From Bryobacter aggregatus MPL3 (GTDB lineage Bacteria; Acidobacteriota; Terriglobia; Bryobacterales; Bryobacteraceae): 64,000 nucleotides of DNA. Under the pieces are notes generated by a model. That model was not told the origin of the DNA, ran no database searches, and saw only the letters and a list, made by a program, of their open reading frames with translations. The stretch lies in NCBI RefSeq assembly GCF_000702445.1, contig NZ_JNIF01000003.1:3720001-3784000 (forward strand). The letters run 5' to 3'. Shown here one piece after another: positions 17,213 to 26,528 of the stretch. Every line of letters starts with the position of its first letter. Position 1 is the first letter of the stretch. The position numbers and the translations under genes are program-made.

Positions 17213-17251
17213 ATGATTCCACGTACACATTTCTCCGCGGGCTCTCGATGA
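17213..17251 (+). CDS. 12-codon leader ORF coupled to the permease start
   Basis: A near-perfect Shine-Dalgarno sequence (GGAGGTGA, 17202-17209) precedes an ATG at 17213. That ATG opens only MIPRTHFSAGSR before stopping at TGA (17249-17251). The stop overlaps the permease ATG at 17248 as ATGA. The strongest ribosome-binding site of the region therefore serves a tiny leader and not the permease, which has no good site of its own. The arrangement suggests translational coupling or control of permease dosage. Confidence 0.45.
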   Translation: MIPRTHFSAGSR

Positions 17252-19671
17252 GAGAGCTGCGTTACGCCTTTCGGCGTTTGCTCAAGAGTCCCTTGCAGTT
17301 TGCTGCCGGAATCCTTGCCTTTACGCTGGGGATCGGGATGAACACTGCGATGTTCTCGTTGGGAGATGCGCTGTTATATCATCCGATCGATTTGCCAGAC
17401 AGCAAGAGTTTGGTCATTCTCGGAGTGACAAACCGCGGTCGGGAATTGGGAATCGAGGAGATCACTCCGCCGGACTTCCTGGAACTGCAGGGCAGCGCCA
17501 AGTCCTTTGCCTCGATGGCATTTTCAAGCTTCTGGGATGCGACGATCACGCGGGATGCCGAACCGGAGCAAGTGCGCGCGGCGCGCGTCTCTGCGAATTG
17601 GATGGACAATCTTGGGGCCACGCTGATTCTCGGGCGCAGCTTTGTGCAGGGGGAAGACCAGCAGGGCAAGAACCGGGTGGCGGTGATTTCGGAAGGTCTC
17701 TGGCGCCGCCGCTATGGAGCGGACCCCAAGATCGTTGGACGCAAGATCACCTTGAATAGTGCGGACTACGAGGTGGTGGGCGTTGTCAGCCAACAGAGTG
17801 CTTATCCCAGCTATGCGCAGATCTTTTCGCCCTATCCGCGGAACCCGGACTTTGACCAGCGTCGCGATTTTTTTGAGCTGAGTGTGGTGGGCCGCCTGCG
17901 CCCGGGCCAGAATCTGGAGTCTGCCCAATCGGAGATGACGGCCTTATACGGAGGAGTGGCGGAGCGCCATCCGAAAACTCATGCCGGGCGGAAACTGCGT
18001 CTGCTGCCGTTGACCGAACGCGTAACGGGCTCAAATGATCTTGTGCCACGTTATGTCCAGATGCTCCAATATGCCGCGGCCTTTGTGTTGCTGATTGCCT
18101 GCGCCAATGTGGCGAATCTGCAGTTGGCACGCGTGACCGGACGGGCGCGGGAGTTTGCGGTCCTGAGTGCCCTTGGAGCCGGCCGTTGGCCGATTGCCAA
18201 GCAGGTGTTACTCGAGAGTCTGATCCTTTCCGGAGCGGGTGCGCTAACCGGTGTGGTGACTTCCGTCTGGTGTCTCGATCTTTTGAAGACTTTGCTGCCG
18301 GCGGAGATCTGGCAATTTATTCCGATGTGGTCCACGATCCACGTCAACGGATCTGCCTTGCTGCTGACGGTGAACTTGGCGGTACTGGCGGGAATGCTTT
18401 CCGGTATTGGCCCGGCGCTCCATTCCACACGGGCGGACGCTCAAGAGACCCTCCGGGATGGGGGACGGGCGATGAGTTCGGGAACGCAGCGCCAGTGGTT
18501 CCGGAGTGCCCTGGTCGCCTTCCAGATGACCTTGGCGCTGGTGCTTCTGATTGGCGCGGGATTGATGGTGCGGGGAGCGCAATCGCTCTTTGCACGTTTT
18601 GAATCAAAACAGCCGGAACGGGTGGCAACAATGCAGGCATTGTTACCGACCACCAAGTACGACACCACGGAGAAGCGCATCGATTTTGCGCGCCGGGTGG
18701 ACGAAGAACTTGGCCGGATTCCAGGCGTAGAAAGCTATGCGCTGGTGAACAATATTCCAATGTCGGACAATGGCTGGTCCGCCAACATTGTGGTGGAGGG
18801 CAGGCCAGAACCTCCGGTTGCCGAACGCCTGCGCGCACTGCATCTGGCAGTTTCTCCCAACTACTTTGCGCTGATGAAAATCCAACTGCGCCAGGGGCGC
18901 CTGCTGGCGGCAAGTGACCAAAGCGGCCGCGAGGATGTTTGCCTGATTGACGAGACCTTTGCTAAGGCATTCTTTCCCTCAGAGGACCCGATTGGAAGGC
19001 GCATCGCTCCCACCTATGATGCGGAGCGTCGTTACTGCAAAATTGTCGGCGTTGTGGGCGCCGAGCTGCATTTCGGCTATGAGAAGGGGCCACGGAATAC
19101 GTTTTACCGGCCGATGGCCCAATCCGGGTCTCGTGCGGTTTCTCTGATGCTGCGGACCCAGGGCCCGGTGCAGCCAATCTTAGTCGCCGGCAAACAGGCA
19201 GTGTCTGCCGTGGATCCGGACCAGCCAGTTCGCCAGGTATTCGTGTACCGGGAGTTGATCGAAAATACGATGGCGGGCATGAAGATGGTGACGGTGCTGA
19301 TGAGCGGCATCGGCATCGTGGCGCTGCTTCTGGCCTGTCTCGGAGTCTATAGCGTGATGTCCTACATGGTCTCGGAGCGGACCAGCGAAATTGGGATGCG
19401 CATGGCGATGGGCGCACAGTCCACCGATGTTCTGCTGCTGTTAGGCAAGCAGGCGCTGGCGATGTGCGGCTCGGGAATGCTGCTCGGCCTACTGCTCGGC
19501 TATGGGCTGGCGCGCGTCTTCAGCGGACTGCTCTTCGGTGTCAGCGCCCATGACTTCTGGGGCTTGTCGAGTGTGTCGCTGCTGCTGGGTCTGGTGGCCG
19601 CGCTGGCGATGTATTTGCCCGCCCGCCGTGCCCTTCGGATGGACCCCGCCATTGCCTTAAGGCATGATTGA
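17248..19671 (+). CDS. ADOP-type MacB/FtsX permease
   Basis: An 807-residue permease built of two FtsX/MacB halves, each with a large periplasmic domain. The N-terminal signature RELRYAFRRLLKSP and the helix GILAFTLGIGMNTAMFSL are characteristic of the acidobacterial duplicated orphan permeases. Further membrane segments lie near residues 270-420 (LLIACANVANLQLARV) and at the C-terminus (GIGIVALLLACLGVYSVMSYMV and EIGMRMAMGA). It is likely to work as an extrusion machine for a hydrophobic or lipidated substrate. The start at 17248 is preferred over a TTG at 17200 because family members begin at this RELR motif. ADOPs usually lack adjacent ATPases; this one has two. Confidence 0.88.
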   Translation: MRELRYAFRRLLKSPLQFAAGILAFTLGIGMNTAMFSLGDALLYHPIDLPDSKSLVILGVTNRGRELGIEEITPPDFLELQGSAKSFASMAFSSFWDATITRDAEPEQVRAARVSANWMDNLGATLILGRSFVQGEDQQGKNRVAVISEGLWRRRYGADPKIVGRKITLNSADYEVVGVVSQQSAYPSYAQIFSPYPRNPDFDQRRDFFELSVVGRLRPGQNLESAQSEMTALYGGVAERHPKTHAGRKLRLLPLTERVTGSNDLVPRYVQMLQYAAAFVLLIACANVANLQLARVTGRAREFAVLSALGAGRWPIAKQVLLESLILSGAGALTGVVTSVWCLDLLKTLLPAEIWQFIPMWSTIHVNGSALLLTVNLAVLAGMLSGIGPALHSTRADAQETLRDGGRAMSSGTQRQWFRSALVAFQMTLALVLLIGAGLMVRGAQSLFARFESKQPERVATMQALLPTTKYDTTEKRIDFARRVDEELGRIPGVESYALVNNIPMSDNGWSANIVVEGRPEPPVAERLRALHLAVSPNYFALMKIQLRQGRLLAASDQSGREDVCLIDETFAKAFFPSEDPIGRRIAPTYDAERRYCKIVGVVGAELHFGYEKGPRNTFYRPMAQSGSRAVSLMLRTQGPVQPILVAGKQAVSAVDPDQPVRQVFVYRELIENTMAGMKMVTVLMSGIGIVALLLACLGVYSVMSYMVSERTSEIGMRMAMGAQSTDVLLLLGKQALAMCGSGMLLGLLLGYGLARVFSGLLFGVSAHDFWGLSSVSLLLGLVAALAMYLPARRALRMDPAIALRHD

Positions 19672-20341
19672 AACAGGAATGATTGATCTTCGGAATATCG
19701 AAAAGTTCTACCAGCACGGCCCTTCCAAGAGCTTCGTGTTGCGGCGTGTGGACGTGAGCATCAAGGAAGGCGAGTTTGTCTCGATCATGGGGCCGAGCGG
19801 CGCGGGCAAGAGTACTCTGCTCTACGTCATCGGGATGCATGACAGCGACTGGACAGGCGAGTACTTCCTGATGGGACAGCCGGTTCACAAGATGAATCGC
19901 AAGGAGCGCAACGAAGTCTACAAACAGAACTTCGGGTTTGTGTTTCAGAGTTATCACCTGCTGGACAACCTGACGGTGGCTGAGAACATTGAGATGCCGC
20001 TCACTTACCGCAACATCAAGAAGGGCGAGCGGGAGGCCATTGTGGCCGATATTCTCGATCGCTTCCAGATGGTGGGCAAGAAGGATCTGTTCCCGAACCA
20101 GCTCTCTGGCGGACAACAGCAACTGGTAGGCATCGCGCGGGCTATGGTGGCCAGCCCCAAGGTGATTCTCGCGGACGAGCCAACCGGTAATCTCCATAGC
20201 AGCCAGGGCAAGGAAATCATGGAGATGTTCAAGAAGGTGAACGATGCGGGCACGACGATTATCCAGGTGACGCACTCGGACGCAAACGCGGCCTATGGCA
20301 ACCGGGTGATCGAGATTCGCGACGGGTGGCTGGAGAAGTGA
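19664..20341 (+). CDS. Second ABC ATP-binding protein with non-canonical D-loop
   Basis: A 225-residue ATPase. Walker A is GPSGAGKST (about residue 43), the Q-loop is [11 protein letters not shown], and the signature [15 protein letters not shown] has Leu where Arg is usual. Walker B is [16 protein letters not shown], where the D-loop Asp is replaced by His. The H-loop is VTHSD. I recall the same variant in a set of FtsE/MacB-like ATPases from Acidobacteriota and Bacteroidota, so it is probably a conserved subtype and not damage. The start overlaps the permease stop by eight bases, and the regulator gene overlaps its own stop as GTGA. Confidence 0.88.
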   Translation: MIETGMIDLRNIEKFYQHGPSKSFVLRRVDVSIKEGEFVSIMGPSGAGKSTLLYVIGMHDSDWTGEYFLMGQPVHKMNRKERNEVYKQNFGFVFQSYHLLDNLTVAENIEMPLTYRNIKKGEREAIVADILDRFQMVGKKDLFPNQLSGGQQQLVGIARAMVASPKVILADEPTGNLHSSQGKEIMEMFKKVNDAGTTIIQVTHSDANAAYGNRVIEIRDGWLEK

Positions 20342-21717
20342 AGCCGGCGATCAAGCCGCGTATTCTGATTGCCGACGACCAGATCGATGTCCTTGAAGCA
20401 CTGCGGCTGCTGCTGAAGCCGGAGGGCTATGAGATTGAGACCGTCTCGAGTCCGGATGATGTGATCCGTGCGCTCGAGAAGCGCGAATATGACGCGCTTC
20501 TGATGGACCTGAACTATACGCGCGATACGACCTCGGGTGAGGAAGGGCTGGACCTTCTGAATCGCGTGCAAGAGAACGACCCGATGCTGCCGGTGATTGT
20601 GATGACGGCCTGGGGCAGCGTGAAGCTGGCTGTCGAAGCGATGCGGCGGGGCGCAAGGGATTTTCTGACCAAGCCCTGGGAGAACGAGCGGCTGGTGTCG
20701 ATCGTGCGCACGCAGCTCGATCTCAGCAAGGCGCTAAAGCGGCAGCAGCGGCTGGAGGCAGAGAACCGGCTGCTGCGCGACGAGACGGGCCCGGTGATGA
20801 TTGCCAAGGCCGCGGCAATGGAGCCGGTGATCGAAATGATCGCGCGCGTTGGGCCGAGTGATGCGAACGTTCTGGTGACGGGGGAGCCTGGCGTTGGCAA
20901 AGAGGTGGTGGCGCGCAAGCTGCATGCAATCTCGACGCGCGCCTCAAAGCCAATGGTGAGCGTGAATGCGGGCGGACTGGCCGAGGGCGTTTTTGAGAGC
21001 GAATTGTTCGGCCATGTGAAGGGTGCCTTTACTGATGCGAAGGCTGACCGCGTCGGCCGCTTTGAACTGGCCGATGGCGGTACGCTGTTTCTCGATGAAA
21101 TCGCAAATGTGTCGATGAGCCTGCAATCGAAATTGCTGCGTGTGCTTGAGACGGGCGAGATGGAACGGGTGGGCTCTTCGCGTACCAAGAAGGTGGATGT
21201 GCGCGTCATCAGCGCAACCAATGCCGACCTGCATCGCGAAGTCGAAGAGGGCCGCTTCCGGCAGGATCTGCTCTTCCGCTTGAACACGATCGAGATCCAT
21301 TTGCCGGCGCTGCGGGAGCGCCGCGAAGACATTCTGGCCTTGGCGAATTTCTTTCTCGATAAGCATGCGCAACGCTATCGCAAGGCGTTGTCCGGCTTTG
21401 ATTCCAGTGCGGTGCAAGCGATGATGGAGCACCGCTGGCCGGGCAATGTGCGCGAGCTGAATCATGTGGTGGAGCGTGCTGTGCTGATGGCTGGAGGGAC
21501 GCAGATCCGGGCGAACGACATGGCGCTGCGGCCTGCCAGCGGCTCGTCGCAGCGTCTTGAAGATATGAGCCTGGAAGACGTCGAGGCGCACCTGATTAAG
21601 AAGGCTCTCGATCGCTTTGGCGGGAATGTCAGCGCCGCGGCCGGTGCGCTCGGGTTGAGCCGCAGCGCCCTCTATCGCCGCCTGCAGCGCTACAATCTTC
21701 ATCGATACGCTTCATGA
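20338..21717 (+). CDS. Sigma-54-dependent response regulator (NtrC family)
   Basis: About 459 residues in three parts. The receiver domain (1-120) has the acidic pair IADDQ, phospho-acceptor Asp in LLMDLNYT, MTAWGS and the Lys in LTKPWE. The AAA+ domain (about 140-375) has GEPGVGKEV, the sigma-54 contact loop GAFTDA (Asp instead of Gly at position five), GGTLFLDEI and the WPGNVREL motif. A Fis-type helix-turn-helix (GGNVSAAAGALGLSRSALYRRL) closes it. It should activate a sigma-54 promoter on phosphorylation by the next gene's kinase. The start could be GTG 20338, overlapping the ATPase stop, or GTG 20326. Confidence 0.92.
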   Translation: MKPAIKPRILIADDQIDVLEALRLLLKPEGYEIETVSSPDDVIRALEKREYDALLMDLNYTRDTTSGEEGLDLLNRVQENDPMLPVIVMTAWGSVKLAVEAMRRGARDFLTKPWENERLVSIVRTQLDLSKALKRQQRLEAENRLLRDETGPVMIAKAAAMEPVIEMIARVGPSDANVLVTGEPGVGKEVVARKLHAISTRASKPMVSVNAGGLAEGVFESELFGHVKGAFTDAKADRVGRFELADGGTLFLDEIANVSMSLQSKLLRVLETGEMERVGSSRTKKVDVRVISATNADLHREVEEGRFRQDLLFRLNTIEIHLPALRERREDILALANFFLDKHAQRYRKALSGFDSSAVQAMMEHRWPGNVRELNHVVERAVLMAGGTQIRANDMALRPASGSSQRLEDMSLEDVEAHLIKKALDRFGGNVSAAAGALGLSRSALYRRLQRYNLHRYAS

Positions 21718-23075
21718 AGCTGGCCCACGAACGGCGAATCCAACTCTACGCGCTGGCTGCAGGGCTGCCCGCCATCCTGGCCGTGTTCTGGCTGATCTGG
21801 ACGGGCGACTACACGCCGAAGGTGCAGTGGACCATCAGCGCCGTCTTGGGGCTTTGCTGGTTGGGCTTCTCGAATGCGGTTCGCGAACAGGTGGCTTCGC
21901 CATTGCGCACGGTGGCGAATCTGCTCGAAGCGATTCGCGAAGGCGACTATTCGATTCGTGGCCGTTCCTCGGTGGCCGACGATTCGCTTGGTGAGGTGTT
22001 GCAGCAGGTGAACGAGATGGGCTCGACGCTGCAGGAGCAGCGGCTGGGTGCGCTCGAGGCGACTGCGCTGTTGCGCAAGGTGATGGAAGAGATCAATGTC
22101 GCGATCTTTGCCTTCGATGGCGAAAGCAAACTGCGCTTGGTGAACAAGGGCGGGGAAGCGCTACTGGGGCGTCCGATGGAGCGCTTGCTGGGCGAGACGG
22201 CGGAGAGCCTGGGGCTGGAGGATTGTCTCCGCGGCGAGATGCGCACGATGACGCGCTCTTTTCCAGGAGGCAGCGGGCGTTGGGGCGTCGGTTGCAGCAC
22301 CTTCCGTGAGGGCGGAGTGCCGCATCAATTGTTGGTGCTGACCGATCTGACGCGGCCTCTGCGCGAAGAAGAGTTGCAAGCCTGGCAGCGCCTGGTGCGC
22401 GTACTCGGGCACGAGCTGAACAACTCGCTGGCGCCGATCAAGTCGATTGCCGGAAGCCTGGCGAATATCGTCGATCGCGATCCTCTGCCGGAGGATTGGA
22501 AAGAAGATATGCAGCATGGGCTGCATATCATCGGCAGCCGGGCAGAGAGTTTGCAACGCTTCTTGAGCGCCTATACGCGGCTGGCGAAGTTGCCACGGCC
22601 CAGTATGACGGCGACGCCGATCGAGCCCTTGGTGCGGCGTGCGGTAGCTCTGGAGCTTCGGAAGAAGGTGGAGATTCTGCCAGGCCCGTCCATGGTTGTC
22701 GATGCCGATGCCGATCAGGTGGAACAGGTGTTGATCAATCTGATTAAGAACGCGGTGGAGGCGGCGCAGGTGACCGGTGGCGCGGTGCGCGTGGGATGGG
22801 AGCGGACGGCGCTGCTGGCAGGCCCACGGCTCGAAGTCTGGATTGAGGACGAAGGGCCAGGGCTGGCGAATACGGCAAATCTGTTTGTTCCGTTCTTCAC
22901 AACCAAACCGGGGGGCAGTGGCATCGGGTTGGTGCTGTGCCGCCAAATTGCGGAAGCGCATGGCGGTACTCTGGAACTGAGAAATAACGAAGACAAGTCC
23001 GGATGCACAGCCCGCTTCTTTCTCCCGCTGGTGAATCATGATTCTGCCGCTACTGCTGTTGGCGATTCAGTTTGA
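21714..23075 (+). CDS. Membrane sensor histidine kinase (NtrY-like)
   Basis: A 453-residue kinase. Two N-terminal membrane helices (IQLYALAAGLPAILAVFWLIW and WTISAVLGLCWLGFS) with almost no periplasmic loop are followed by a HAMP-like segment, a PAS domain (about 120-215), the phospho-acceptor H-box VLGHELNNSLAPIKS (about 235) and the ATPase domain with LIKNAVEAA, DEGPGL and GGSGIGLVLCRQI. The short loop suggests it senses the membrane or an internal signal. Its start overlaps the regulator stop as ATGA, so the pair is co-translated; the likely target is the transporter operon's own sigma-54 promoter. Confidence 0.9.
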   Translation: MKLAHERRIQLYALAAGLPAILAVFWLIWTGDYTPKVQWTISAVLGLCWLGFSNAVREQVASPLRTVANLLEAIREGDYSIRGRSSVADDSLGEVLQQVNEMGSTLQEQRLGALEATALLRKVMEEINVAIFAFDGESKLRLVNKGGEALLGRPMERLLGETAESLGLEDCLRGEMRTMTRSFPGGSGRWGVGCSTFREGGVPHQLLVLTDLTRPLREEELQAWQRLVRVLGHELNNSLAPIKSIAGSLANIVDRDPLPEDWKEDMQHGLHIIGSRAESLQRFLSAYTRLAKLPRPSMTATPIEPLVRRAVALELRKKVEILPGPSMVVDADADQVEQVLINLIKNAVEAAQVTGGAVRVGWERTALLAGPRLEVWIEDEGPGLANTANLFVPFFTTKPGGSGIGLVLCRQIAEAHGGTLELRNNEDKSGCTARFFLPLVNHDSAATAVGDSV

Positions 23076-23805
23076 TGCAAACTTGAGCCCCAAGTATGCC
23101 GAGGCGGTGCAGCTGCTCCAACAGAAAAAATATCCGGATGCCGTTTCCGTTCTGGTATCTCTGACCGGTGAAAAGCCGGAAGTGGCGGAATATTGGAATG
23201 CCCTCGGGCTGGCTTATCTTGCCAATGGCGATGTCGAAAAGTCGCTCCCTCCCTTGCAGCGGGCATGTACGGCGAATTCGCATGTTCCTCGCAGCTGCTT
23301 CAATTATGGCCGGGTGTTGTTGTTCTTGAATCGCTATGAAGATGCGATTGGCGCCTTTGATCGTGTGCCCAGATCCTATGAGGATGCGCCGATGTTTCTG
23401 GCCAAGGCGCAAGCGTATGAGTCTTTAAAACGTGTGCGGGAGGCAGACCGGGCTTATCGTTCCGCGCTGGCGGAAACCGCTATGCGGCCGGCGAATTCTG
23501 CGGAAGTCCAGCTTCGTTACGGTGTGTTTCTGGCGCGGCAGGGGAGTACGGAATCGGCATTGTGGCAGTTTGATCAGGCGATCCGCAAGGCGCCGTTGTG
23601 GGGACTGGTGTGGCGGGAGAAGGCTCGTGTGCTGTTGCAATTGCAGCGGGAGCGCGATTCTGCGGTTGCGCTCGAACAGGCCATTGCCCATGGCGAACGC
23701 AACCGCGAGAATCTACTGCTGCTCAGCCGGATCTATGCGCAGTTGGGAGATAGTGAGAAAGCGGAGACTTACCAGCGGGAAGCGGCAGGCCCGGAACTGA
23801 AGTGA
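23038..23805 (+). CDS. Exported TPR protein at the end of the transporter/two-component operon
   Basis: A 255-residue protein with a short signal peptide (MILPLLLLAIQFDANL) and about six TPR units, for example YWNALGLAYLANGDVEKSLPPL, CFNYGRVLLFLNRYEDAIGAF and LLLLSRIYAQLGDSEKAETY. Its start lies 38 bases inside the kinase gene in another frame, so it belongs to the same operon. It may act in the periplasm as a scaffold for the transporter or a signal input to the kinase; this is inference. Its 3' end overlaps the convergent TPR gene by 37 bases. Confidence 0.75.
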   Translation: MILPLLLLAIQFDANLSPKYAEAVQLLQQKKYPDAVSVLVSLTGEKPEVAEYWNALGLAYLANGDVEKSLPPLQRACTANSHVPRSCFNYGRVLLFLNRYEDAIGAFDRVPRSYEDAPMFLAKAQAYESLKRVREADRAYRSALAETAMRPANSAEVQLRYGVFLARQGSTESALWQFDQAIRKAPLWGLVWREKARVLLQLQRERDSAVALEQAIAHGERNRENLLLLSRIYAQLGDSEKAETYQREAAGPELK

Positions 23806-24956
23806 TCTCCGGATTTTGAGAACGCAGCCCTGGCCAAGCTCGCTTTGGTCTCGATCGTCACCATCTGTTGCTCGGCCTTTGCTGCCTCCCCGTAGTGTTC
23901 GCGCTGGCGCATCAACTGCGCGTAGAGCAGAAGCAAACCGGAGGTGGGTGAGGCGGCTAAGCCTTGCTCCAGGTGCGCGATGGCTTGCTCTTGCCGCTTC
24001 TGCTTCAGCTCGAGTTGGGCCAGCAGATCGTGCGCGTCGGCGATCTCGCTTGGCTGCCTCTGTAGCTTCGGCAGCGCTGTGGCGACACCTGCCTCCGCTG
24101 CCTCTCGATGACCTTCGTAGAAGTCGATCCAGGCCAGGAGCTTCAGCACGCGGCCGTTGTCAGCGGAGTGGTGTTGCTCGAGGATGGCGAGCGCCTGCTG
24201 CGCGGCAAGGCGTGCCTCCCGATAGTGCTTCGTAGTGATCTCAATCGCTGCCTGGCTCTCGAGGAGCAAGGCATAGGTAGGGTGTGTTGTACCCTGCCTG
24301 GCCAAGGAAATGTGAAGCGCCTGGTTCAGATACTTGCGGGCCAGCTTGCCTTCATGGATCAGATTCAGTTGCGATGCGAGGTTGTTGTAGACGGCAATCA
24401 GCGCGCGGTAGGACGCGTCGGGGGTCTTCTCGAGGATCAAGCGTGCCTGATTGAGATGAGTGAGCGAGGCGGCATAGTTGCCTTCCTGCTTCTCGATGAG
24501 CGCAACATTGATCAGCGAGCCGGCGTCACCCGGGCGTGATTCCAGCACTTCCCGGTAGAGAAGACCAGCACGTCTCCAGTTGCCGCTCTTCCCTTCAAGG
24601 GAGGCCAGATTCGACAGGCAGATCAGCGTGTCCGGATGCGTCCGGCCCAGTTGCCGCTCCCGCAAAGCGAGAGCCTCTTCGATCACTGGAAATGCTTCCT
24701 TGAGATTGCCGCGATCCCTCAGCAGCATACCGAGGTTGTTGAGGAGAACCGCCCGCTGGTGGCCGCCAGCGTAGGGCAGTGTCTCGCGATACATTTTCTC
24801 GGCCTCATCGTACTGGGCCGCCAGGTAGAGTTTGTGCGCTTGTTCATTTTGTTGTGAAATCCAGGCTTCCGGGGCCGGATCGAGGGTGGTCAGCAACACG
24901 AGTGCGAGTAGCATGAAGCCAGCTTGGAGCATCGTATCTTTTTCGAACAGAGCCAT
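23769..24956 (-). CDS. Exported TPR-repeat protein
   Basis: A 395-residue protein with an N-terminal signal sequence (MLQAGFMLLALVLLTTLDPAP). About eight TPR/kinesin-light-chain-type repeats run the full length, including LYLAAQYDEAEKMYRETL, LLNNLGMLLRDRGNLKEAF and ALLLESQAAIEITTKHYREA. Such proteins are protein-interaction scaffolds; no partner can be named. The frame is open to 25430, but the extra 158 residues are low-complexity Pro/Arg/His sequence opposite the MocR gene, so I start at 24956 (24932 is also possible). It is divergent from the MocR regulator and convergent with the previous TPR gene. Confidence 0.75.
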   Translation of the reverse strand: MALFEKDTMLQAGFMLLALVLLTTLDPAPEAWISQQNEQAHKLYLAAQYDEAEKMYRETLPYAGGHQRAVLLNNLGMLLRDRGNLKEAFPVIEEALALRERQLGRTHPDTLICLSNLASLEGKSGNWRRAGLLYREVLESRPGDAGSLINVALIEKQEGNYAASLTHLNQARLILEKTPDASYRALIAVYNNLASQLNLIHEGKLARKYLNQALHISLARQGTTHPTYALLLESQAAIEITTKHYREARLAAQQALAILEQHHSADNGRVLKLLAWIDFYEGHREAAEAGVATALPKLQRQPSEIADAHDLLAQLELKQKRQEQAIAHLEQGLAASPTSGLLLLYAQLMRQREHYGEAAKAEQQMVTIETKASLARAAFSKSGDHFSSGPAASRW

Positions 24957-25052
24957 TCCAGCCCTGTCCCTTCGTCCAATCATGGTGCCAATTGCCGTGT
25001 TTGCGATGGGGCCACTATTGCGAAGAAATGGCGAAGGGTGGTGAAATGAGCC

Positions 25053-26528
25053 ATGCAGCATCCGAGCCTGACGCTGAACATGATCCAACTGGACCTGGCG
25101 AGTCCAGAGCCCATGCAATTCCAACTCTATCGCGCCATGCGTGAGGCGATTGTCACCAAGCAGTTGGCCGCCGGGGGGCGGCTTCCTTCTACGCGTGAAC
25201 TGGCGCAACGCTGGAAGGTTTCGCGCAATACGGTAATGGGCGCCTTCGACCAGCTCACTGCGGAGGGATACCTGAAAGGCAAGCAAGGAGCTGGAACATT
25301 TGTGACCTTCAGTGTTCCGGATTTTTACTCCCGGGTGACTCCTGCCGGACGGGCGGCCTGTGCCGATGTCGTTGCCAGGCGGGAGGCCGCTTTGCGGCAG
25401 CGGCGGATGAAGTATCAGGGGTGTACTCATGAGCCTTCTCCGTTGGCTCCGCTCCGTCCCACGGTGCCGTCACTTGAGAATTTTCCGTTTGCGCTGTGGG
25501 AGCAATGCCGCAAAGCGGTGCTGCGGCAAGGCGAGCGCTCTCTTCTGACCTACGGCGATACGTTGGGCTACTGGCCCTTGCGCCGAGCGGTGGCGACCTA
25601 TCTTCGCGATACGCGGGGTGTTCGTTGCGAACCTGCGCAGGTGGTGATCTGTTGCGGGTCGCAGCAGGGGATCTATCTTACGGCCAGTACGCTGCTCGAG
25701 CACGGCGAGACGGTCTGGATGGAGGACCCCGGCTATCAGGGCGCCCGTATCGTTTATGAAGGTTTTGGCGCGAAGGTGAAGCCGGTGCCAGTTGATCGCG
25801 AAGGCATGGACATCCAGCGTGCTCCGGTCGCCGAGGGGGTGGCGCGCTTGATCCATGTCAGCCCGTCGCATCAGTTTCCACTCGGCCACACGATGAGCTT
25901 GGAACGGCGCTTGCGCTTGCTCGATTATGCTGCTGCGAGTGGGGCCTACATTGTCGAGGACGATTACGACAGTGAGTTTCGCTATGAGGGCCGGCCTTTA
26001 TCGAGCTTGCAAGGGCTGGACCAGAGCGGGTCCGTGGTTTACGTCGGAACCTTTAGCAAGATTTTATTTCCGTCGTTGCGGTTGGGCTACCTCGTGGTGC
26101 CGCCTGGTCTGGTGGATCTGTTTGAGCAGTCGCGGTCGCGGATCGATGGAAATCCTACCTTGATCGATCCGGCGACGATTGCGCTGTTCATGGAAGAAGG
26201 CCACTTTGCGCGGCACATCCGCAAGATGCGCAGCCTATACCAAGAGCGTTTGGAACTCTTGCACGATGCGGTTGCACGCTATTTGCGCGGAGGGCTGGAG
26301 TTGGAGAAGCAGCAGTGTGGGATGCACACCGTGGGTTGGCTCAAAGGCTCGACGCCCGATCAGGAGGTGACGGCTCGCGCACAAAAGAATGGCGTGGTGG
26401 CGCCGCCGCTGAGTCAATACACGCGTCGCTTTACACTGCCTCCCGGCCTGGTGCTGGGCTTTGCCGGGTTTCGGGCGGATGAGATCGACAACGCGGTGAA
26501 GCGTCTGGCGGACTCAATCCCCTTGTGA
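25053..26528 (+). CDS. MocR/PdxR-type transcriptional regulator (GntR HTH plus aminotransferase fold)
   Basis: A 491-residue fusion typical of the MocR subfamily. The N-terminal GntR winged helix (about residues 20-85) contains LPSTRELAQRWKVSRNTVMG and GYLKGKQGAGTF. A fold-type I aminotransferase domain (about 130-490) follows, with CGSQQGIYLTAS, WMEDPGYQGA, EDDYDSEFRY and the PLP-binding lysine in YVGTFSKILFPSLRLGY. Members sense PLP or amino acids and often regulate adjacent genes. No vitamin B6 gene is nearby, so the target is unknown. Confidence 0.92.
   Translation: MQHPSLTLNMIQLDLASPEPMQFQLYRAMREAIVTKQLAAGGRLPSTRELAQRWKVSRNTVMGAFDQLTAEGYLKGKQGAGTFVTFSVPDFYSRVTPAGRAACADVVARREAALRQRRMKYQGCTHEPSPLAPLRPTVPSLENFPFALWEQCRKAVLRQGERSLLTYGDTLGYWPLRRAVATYLRDTRGVRCEPAQVVICCGSQQGIYLTASTLLEHGETVWMEDPGYQGARIVYEGFGAKVKPVPVDREGMDIQRAPVAEGVARLIHVSPSHQFPLGHTMSLERRLRLLDYAAASGAYIVEDDYDSEFRYEGRPLSSLQGLDQSGSVVYVGTFSKILFPSLRLGYLVVPPGLVDLFEQSRSRIDGNPTLIDPATIALFMEEGHFARHIRKMRSLYQERLELLHDAVARYLRGGLELEKQQCGMHTVGWLKGSTPDQEVTARAQKNGVVAPPLSQYTRRFTLPPGLVLGFAGFRADEIDNAVKRLADSIPL

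Noticed and set aside
24957-25430. N-terminal extension of the minus-strand TPR protein
   Set aside because: Low-complexity Pro/Arg/His sequence antisense to the MocR gene; the signal peptide begins at 24956 or 24932.
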